Shown in pieces: positions 1 to 2,699 of a DNA stretch of 5,222 nt (the first letter of the stretch is position 1; every line of letters starts with the position of its first letter). The position numbers and the translations under genes were made by a program. Below the pieces are notes generated by a model. It searched no databases and was not told the DNA's origin. It worked only from the letters and a program-made list of their open reading frames with translations. Source of the DNA: Deltaproteobacteria bacterium (GTDB taxonomy: Bacteria; Myxococcota; Myxococcia; Myxococcales; Myxococcaceae). Location of the stretch: the NCBI GenBank assembly GCA_016875515.1, contig VGRA01000238.1, positions 1 to 5,222 of the forward strand, read 5' to 3'.

Positions 1-272
1 CACCGGGAAACAGGTGCAGGTTCCGAACGCCGTCAGCCAACCCGGCCGCGGCCTGCGACGACCCGCGTGGGACGGCGGTGCTGACTCCGCTGCCTGCCGG
101 ACTGCCCACCGCGGCGTGCGCAGGCGTCCCCGGGCCGAAGCGCAGACTTCGCAGGGGCCCAACCGTCCGGCCGCCGGGACGGCATGGGGCGAAACCATCC
201 AGTATTGCGGACAGACGGGGGCCCGGGGGCGTTCCGGCGGCCCGCCTGCCGGCCTAGACTCTGCGCCTGTCC
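1..272. other. Intergenic region before the first lipoprotein gene
   Basis: No convincing gene is visible here on either strand; frames that stay open do so because stop codons are rare at this GC content. Two small inverted repeats are present. One has the arms CCGTCC (163-168) and GGACGG (177-182) around an 8-base loop. The other is an imperfect hairpin at 132-160 with an inner stem GAAG/CTTC and an outer stem GGGCC/GGCCC, separated by a one-sided bulge of about 5 bases. The second could be the terminator of a gene left of the window, but it has no T-tract. The right end probably contains the promoter of the gene at 273. Confidence 0.5.
255..260 (+). promoter_or_regulatory. Possible -10 element (TAGACT) of the first operon
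   Basis: TAGACT matches the bacterial -10 consensus TATAAT at four of six positions, including the key T-A...T. It ends 12 bases before the ATG at 273, so transcription would start only a few bases upstream of the start codon. That would fit the lack of any Shine-Dalgarno sequence there. The hexamer 17 bases upstream (TTCCGG, 232-237) is a poor -35 match. The same bases form the in-frame TAG that bounds the reading frame, so the match may be chance. Confidence 0.25.
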
Positions 273-1520
273 ATGCGTGCGCTTGCCCTGGCCGTCACCT
301 GTTGCCTGCTGCTCTCCGGCTGCCCCGGCCCACCGCTGGTGTGCTCGGTCGCAGACGCGCGCGCCGAGCCGCCGGCCCAGGAAGGCTGGCAGGACGACTC
401 CGGCCCGGTCAGCGTCCTCCTCCCTGCCTTGATGGGCTTCGCCTGCTCCGGCGAGGGGCCCGTGGCCTCCTCCGCGACGGCCGAGGTGCTCTCCCCCACG
501 AACGTCTCCCTGCCCGTCACCGTGGAGGCGCAGCGGGACGGGATCGGGGCAACCGTCGCGGCCCGGGTGACGTTCCTCCCGGCCGAGGGACCGGGGCTCT
601 ACCTCGCCACCGCCACCTTCCTGCCGGTGGGCGGCCGCCCCACCTCGCAGATTCTGGTGGTCCGCGACCGGCGCGAAGCGCCCTCCACCCGCCTGCCCCG
701 GCGGTGCAGGACGCTGGCTGCCCTGCCCTCGGGCGCGTGGGTCTGTGACGGCCTGCTGCTCGGCGCCGGGGGCGCCGACACGCGCCTCTTCGCTCCGGAG
801 TGGGAGGTGGCCGCCGCCGGCGGGACGCTGTGGGCCCACCACGGCAACACGCTCATGGCCTGGCGGGAGTTGGACGGCGCGCTGCAGCCGCTCGGCGAGT
901 TCGCCACCGGGTACATCTTCCGGGCGCTGGCGCTCGAGGACCGGCTCGTCCTGTTCGCCCCCGGCCGGGTGCAGGTGGTCACCTTCCCCAACGGGGGGCT
1001 GCAGCTGGAAGCCGAGCTCTCCCCCTCGCTGGTGGCCCACGCAGCCGTCACCGCGCACGCGGGGCGCCTGTACCTCCCCGAGCCCCAGCCGGAGATGGAC
1101 AACTTCGGCAACCAGAACCACCGCGTGTGCACCGTGGCGCTGGCCCCGGCCCAGGCTGCGCCCGAAACCTGCACGGTGCTGCGGGGACAGGTGGTGGGCG
1201 GGTGGAATGGCGACTACCTCACGCTGGAGGGGGTGACGCTCCGGGCATGGGCACCCACCCAGGACGGCAAGTTGCTGCTCACGGACACCCTGCTGCTCCC
1301 GGCGGGGCTGTTCACCGCGGAGCCCGCGGATGCCCTGTTCTCCGGCCACTGGCCGCAGCTGCCGGACCCCATGGGTGCGGCCCTCGTGACGCGCGTGCGG
1401 GGCGGCCGCATCGCGGTGGAGCACTTCGCCTCCATGCCCGAGGGCTTCATCTCCCGGCGTGACCTCGTGTTCGGCGCGCTCGCGGACGGTGGCACCGGCG
1501 CGTGGACCCACACCCCCTAG
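273..1520 (+). CDS. Predicted lipoprotein of unknown function, 415 aa
   Basis: I do not recognise a named family. The N-terminus is a lipoprotein signal peptide: Arg2, a hydrophobic stretch and a perfect lipobox LSGC with lipidated Cys17, so the mature protein should be anchored in the cell envelope. Residues of about 36-131 read as alternating beta strands ending in ILVVRDRR, which could be an Ig-like or similar beta-sandwich. Residues of about 140-410 show repeated short hydrophobic strands (for example GTLWAHHGNTLMAW, DRLVLFAPGRVQVVTF), suggesting a beta-propeller-like fold; both fold ideas are inference. Cysteines are scattered (residues 24 and 58, and several later), allowing disulfides. 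The start is firm: an in-frame TAG lies at 255-257 and no ATG, GTG or TTG falls between it and 273. There is no Shine-Dalgarno sequence. The stop at 1518-1520 is 23 bases before phhB, so the two are probably co-transcribed. Confidence 0.85.
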   Translation: MRALALAVTCCLLLSGCPGPPLVCSVADARAEPPAQEGWQDDSGPVSVLLPALMGFACSGEGPVASSATAEVLSPTNVSLPVTVEAQRDGIGATVAARVTFLPAEGPGLYLATATFLPVGGRPTSQILVVRDRREAPSTRLPRRCRTLAALPSGAWVCDGLLLGAGGADTRLFAPEWEVAAAGGTLWAHHGNTLMAWRELDGALQPLGEFATGYIFRALALEDRLVLFAPGRVQVVTFPNGGLQLEAELSPSLVAHAAVTAHAGRLYLPEPQPEMDNFGNQNHRVCTVALAPAQAAPETCTVLRGQVVGGWNGDYLTLEGVTLRAWAPTQDGKLLLTDTLLLPAGLFTAEPADALFSGHWPQLPDPMGAALVTRVRGGRIAVEHFASMPEGFISRRDLVFGALADGGTGAWTHTP

Positions 1521-1528
1521 CCATTGCC

Positions 1529-1534
1529 GAGGAA
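1529..1534 (+). promoter_or_regulatory. Ribosome binding site of phhB
   Basis: GAGGAA lies 9 bases upstream of the ATG at 1544 and is a good Shine-Dalgarno match. It decides the start: an in-frame ATG at 1502 has no such site, overlaps the end of the preceding gene and would add 14 residues (MDPHPLAIAEEPPP) that are not typical of the family. Confidence 0.7.
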
Positions 1535-1543
1535 CCGCCCCCC

Positions 1544-1837
1544 ATGACCCCGCTCACCGCACAGCAGTTGGCCCAGTTCCTCGCCCAGCACCCCGGCTGG
1601 TCCGTGGTGGACGGCAAGCTCACCCGCCGCTTCCAGTTTCCCGGCTTCCCCACCGCCATCGCCTTCGTGCAGCGGGCGGCAGACATTGCCGAGGCGCACG
1701 GCCACCACCCGGACATCGACATCCGGTACTGGGACGTCACGCTCGCAGTGAACACCCACGACGCGGGCGGGGCCCTGACGGAGAAGGACACGCGGCTCGC
1801 CACGGCGTGCGAGGCCGCAGCGGCCGCGCTCGCGTGA
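1544..1837 (+). CDS. phhB: Pterin-4a-carbinolamine dehydratase (PCD/DCoH family)
   Basis: The enzyme dehydrates 4a-hydroxytetrahydropterin to the quinonoid dihydropterin, regenerating the cofactor of aromatic amino acid hydroxylases such as PhhA in the cytoplasm. At 97 residues it has the usual length of the family. The active-site signature is complete: Glu50, then His54-His55-Pro56 (in EAHGHHPDIDIRYW), Tyr62, His72 and Asp82, with the family spacing. The N-terminal part contains the common PGW (17-19) and a RxFxFxxFxxAxxF-like stretch (29-41). No signal peptide is present. The start at 1544 is supported by GAGGAA nine bases upstream. It follows the lipoprotein gene by 23 bases, and its TGA overlaps the GTG of the next gene (GTGA), which suggests translational coupling. 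No phenylalanine hydroxylase gene is in the window, so its hydroxylase partner must be encoded elsewhere; some members of the family have other roles. Confidence 0.95.
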   Translation: MTPLTAQQLAQFLAQHPGWSVVDGKLTRRFQFPGFPTAIAFVQRAADIAEAHGHHPDIDIRYWDVTLAVNTHDAGGALTEKDTRLATACEAAAAALA

Positions 1838-2667
1838 GCCCTCCCGCGCTGCTGCTCGCCGCGCTCTGCGCCGCTGCCCCCGCCACGCTGCGCGTGGACT
1901 GGTTCCACGCGGGGGACGGAAGCCGGCAGCTCTTCACCCTGGACGCACAGGTGCGCGAGCCGCTGCCGTTGGCCGGCAACCCGTCCCGGCCGGTGGATGA
2001 CAGCGGCCTCGGGGGCTGGCATTTCGAGGTGCGGGGAGCGACGGACGACGCGTTGCTGTACTCCCGCGGCTTCGCCACGCTCTTTTCCGAGTGGGTCACC
2101 ACGGAGGAGGCGAAGAGGCGCCCGCGCACCTTCCACGAGTCCGCCCGCTTCCCGGACCCCGGCCGCCCGCACCGGCTGGTCCTGCGCGAGCGGCTGCCGG
2201 CCGGCAACTGGGTGGCGCGCTGGGAGGTGGCCCTGGACCCGTCCTCGCCCGAGGCACGGACCGCCCTTCCGCCGCCCCCCGCGCGCCCCATCCCGCTGCT
2301 GCGGGGCGGGATGGGAGAGGCCGCCCGGGCCAAACGGACGACCCCTGCGCTGGCAGTCGCCGCCAGCCGGGCAGGAGTTGCTACCAACCCCAGCCTTTGG
2401 GGGTTCCAGCAACAGCCGGCACCGCAACCTGCATGCCCCGGTCGCAACAACGTTCCCCATCCACGTCCCCGCCGAGTCCGCGGCGGCGGCCGGGGCCCAG
2501 CGGTCAGGAGTTGCGACCAGCCCCGTCCGGGCCTGGCACCGGGGCACCCCCCACCACCCCGTCCACGCGCACACCCAACGGCCCCTGGAGAGCCCCTCGC
2601 AGGGCGCCCCGCCAGATTGCCGGCTCCGCGCGATCCTCGACACCCGGCCCCCACCTTTCTCGGCTAG
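1834..2667 (+). CDS. Orphan M64 peptidase N-terminal domain protein, probably truncated
   Basis: Residues of about 19-136 (1888-2241) look like the N-terminal, non-catalytic domain that precedes the zinc-metallopeptidase domain in the M64 (IgA-peptidase) family. Recognisable blocks are LRVDWFHAGD, EPLPLAGNPSRPVDD, LLYSRGFATLFSEW (74-87), TTEEAK, RTFHESARFP (98-107) and a closing WEVALDP (130-136). A short signal peptide ends in APA (15-17), so export is expected. The GTG start overlaps the phhB stop by four bases (GTGA); no strong Shine-Dalgarno sequence is seen. No HExxH zinc motif or other M64 catalytic sequence follows in any forward frame. After a Pro-rich linker (TALPPPPARPIPLL) the third codon position loses its strong G/C preference from about 2330, so the remaining residues to the TAG at 2665-2667 are probably noncoding sequence read through. 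Most likely this is a 3'-truncated relic; a genuine stand-alone N-domain protein is the alternative. The family call rests on recall of the motif pattern. Confidence 0.65.
   Translation: MSPPALLLAALCAAAPATLRVDWFHAGDGSRQLFTLDAQVREPLPLAGNPSRPVDDSGLGGWHFEVRGATDDALLYSRGFATLFSEWVTTEEAKRRPRTFHESARFPDPGRPHRLVLRERLPAGNWVARWEVALDPSSPEARTALPPPPARPIPLLRGGMGEAARAKRTTPALAVAASRAGVATNPSLWGFQQQPAPQPACPGRNNVPHPRPRRVRGGGRGPAVRSCDQPRPGLAPGHPPPPRPRAHPTAPGEPLAGRPARLPAPRDPRHPAPTFLG
2287..2315 (+). terminator. Strong hairpin, possible terminator without T-tract
   Basis: CCCATCCCGC (2287-2296) and GCGGGATGGG (2306-2315) are perfect 10-base reverse complements around a 9-base loop. The stem is GC-rich and very stable. 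It lies where the M64-like coding signal fades, as a terminator would, but the reading frame passes through it without a stop and no run of T follows. Intrinsic terminators in very GC-rich genomes can lack a clear T-tract. It could also be an attenuating or RNA-stabilising structure. Confidence 0.4.
2363..2524. repeat. Pair of direct repeats with an inverted core copy between them
   Basis: Copy 1 spans 2363-2391 and copy 2 spans 2497-2524. Their core 20-mers, CAGGAGTTGCTACCAACCCC (2372-2391) and CAGGAGTTGCGACCAGCCCC (2505-2524), differ at two positions. Both cores are preceded by CCAGC and a short variable G-rich link. Between them, GGTCGCAAC (2440-2448) is the exact reverse complement of GTTGCGACC (2510-2518) in copy 2. 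The arrangement looks like degenerate copies of an intergenic repeat family; whether it is dispersed in the genome cannot be seen from here. Confidence 0.5.
2377..2413. repeat. Stem-loop built on a GTTGCTACC element
   Basis: The left arm is GTTGCT (2377-2382), ACC, AACCCC (2386-2391); the right arm is GGGGTT (2400-2405), CC, AGCAAC (2408-2413). Two 6-bp stems are separated by a small internal loop, with an 8-base terminal loop. No T-tract follows. The left arm lies inside the first copy of the direct repeat described at 2363-2524, so this resembles a dispersed palindromic intergenic element more than a simple terminator. Confidence 0.45.
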
Positions 2668-2670
2668 GCT
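2665..2670 (+). promoter_or_regulatory. Possible -10 element (TAGGCT) of the EGF-array gene
   Basis: TAGGCT resembles the -10 consensus and would place the transcript start about 23 bases before the ATG at 2700. It sits in CGGCTAGGCT, similar to CGGCCTAGACT before the gene at 273. No good -35 lies at normal spacing: the best TTGACA-like hexamer, TCGACA (2637-2642), is 22 bases away, which is too far. Its first three bases are also the TAG closing the preceding reading frame. Confidence 0.25.
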
Positions 2671-2688
2671 GAAGGCCCTGACAGTTGT

Positions 2689-2692
2689 GGAG
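2689..2692 (+). promoter_or_regulatory. Ribosome binding site of the EGF-array gene
   Basis: GGAG lies 7 bases before the ATG at 2700. A TGA stop (2697-2699) sits directly in front of this ATG in the same frame, so no upstream start is possible. Confidence 0.65.
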
Positions 2693-2699
2693 CCCTTGA

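Larger units (their letters stand above)
2330..2664. other. Noncoding-like stretch at the end of the M64-like frame
   Basis: All three forward frames stay open through much of this region, but none has the G/C-ending codon pattern of the neighbouring genes, and the predicted peptides are rich in Pro, Arg and Gly without family features. I read it as intergenic DNA left between the truncated peptidase gene and the EGF gene. It contains a stem-loop, two diverged copies of a 28-29 base repeat and an inverted copy of the repeat core, listed separately. Confidence 0.5.

Noticed and set aside
14..748. A plus-strand open frame overlapping the 5' part of the lipoprotein gene
   Set aside because: Its peptide is Arg/Pro/Gly-rich with no family features and lies in the wrong frame relative to a well supported gene.
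33..1511. A 492-codon minus-strand open frame opposite the first lipoprotein
   Set aside because: It has Gly/Arg-rich composition without a recognisable domain. The plus-strand gene has a firm start, a lipobox and the expected codon bias.
1502..1543. Upstream in-frame ATG for phhB
   Set aside because: It would add 14 residues atypical of the family and overlap the preceding gene, and it lacks the Shine-Dalgarno sequence that the ATG at 1544 has.
2637..2670. TCGACA (2637-2642) as the -35 partner of TAGGCT (2665-2670)
   Set aside because: The 22-base spacing is too long for a standard promoter.
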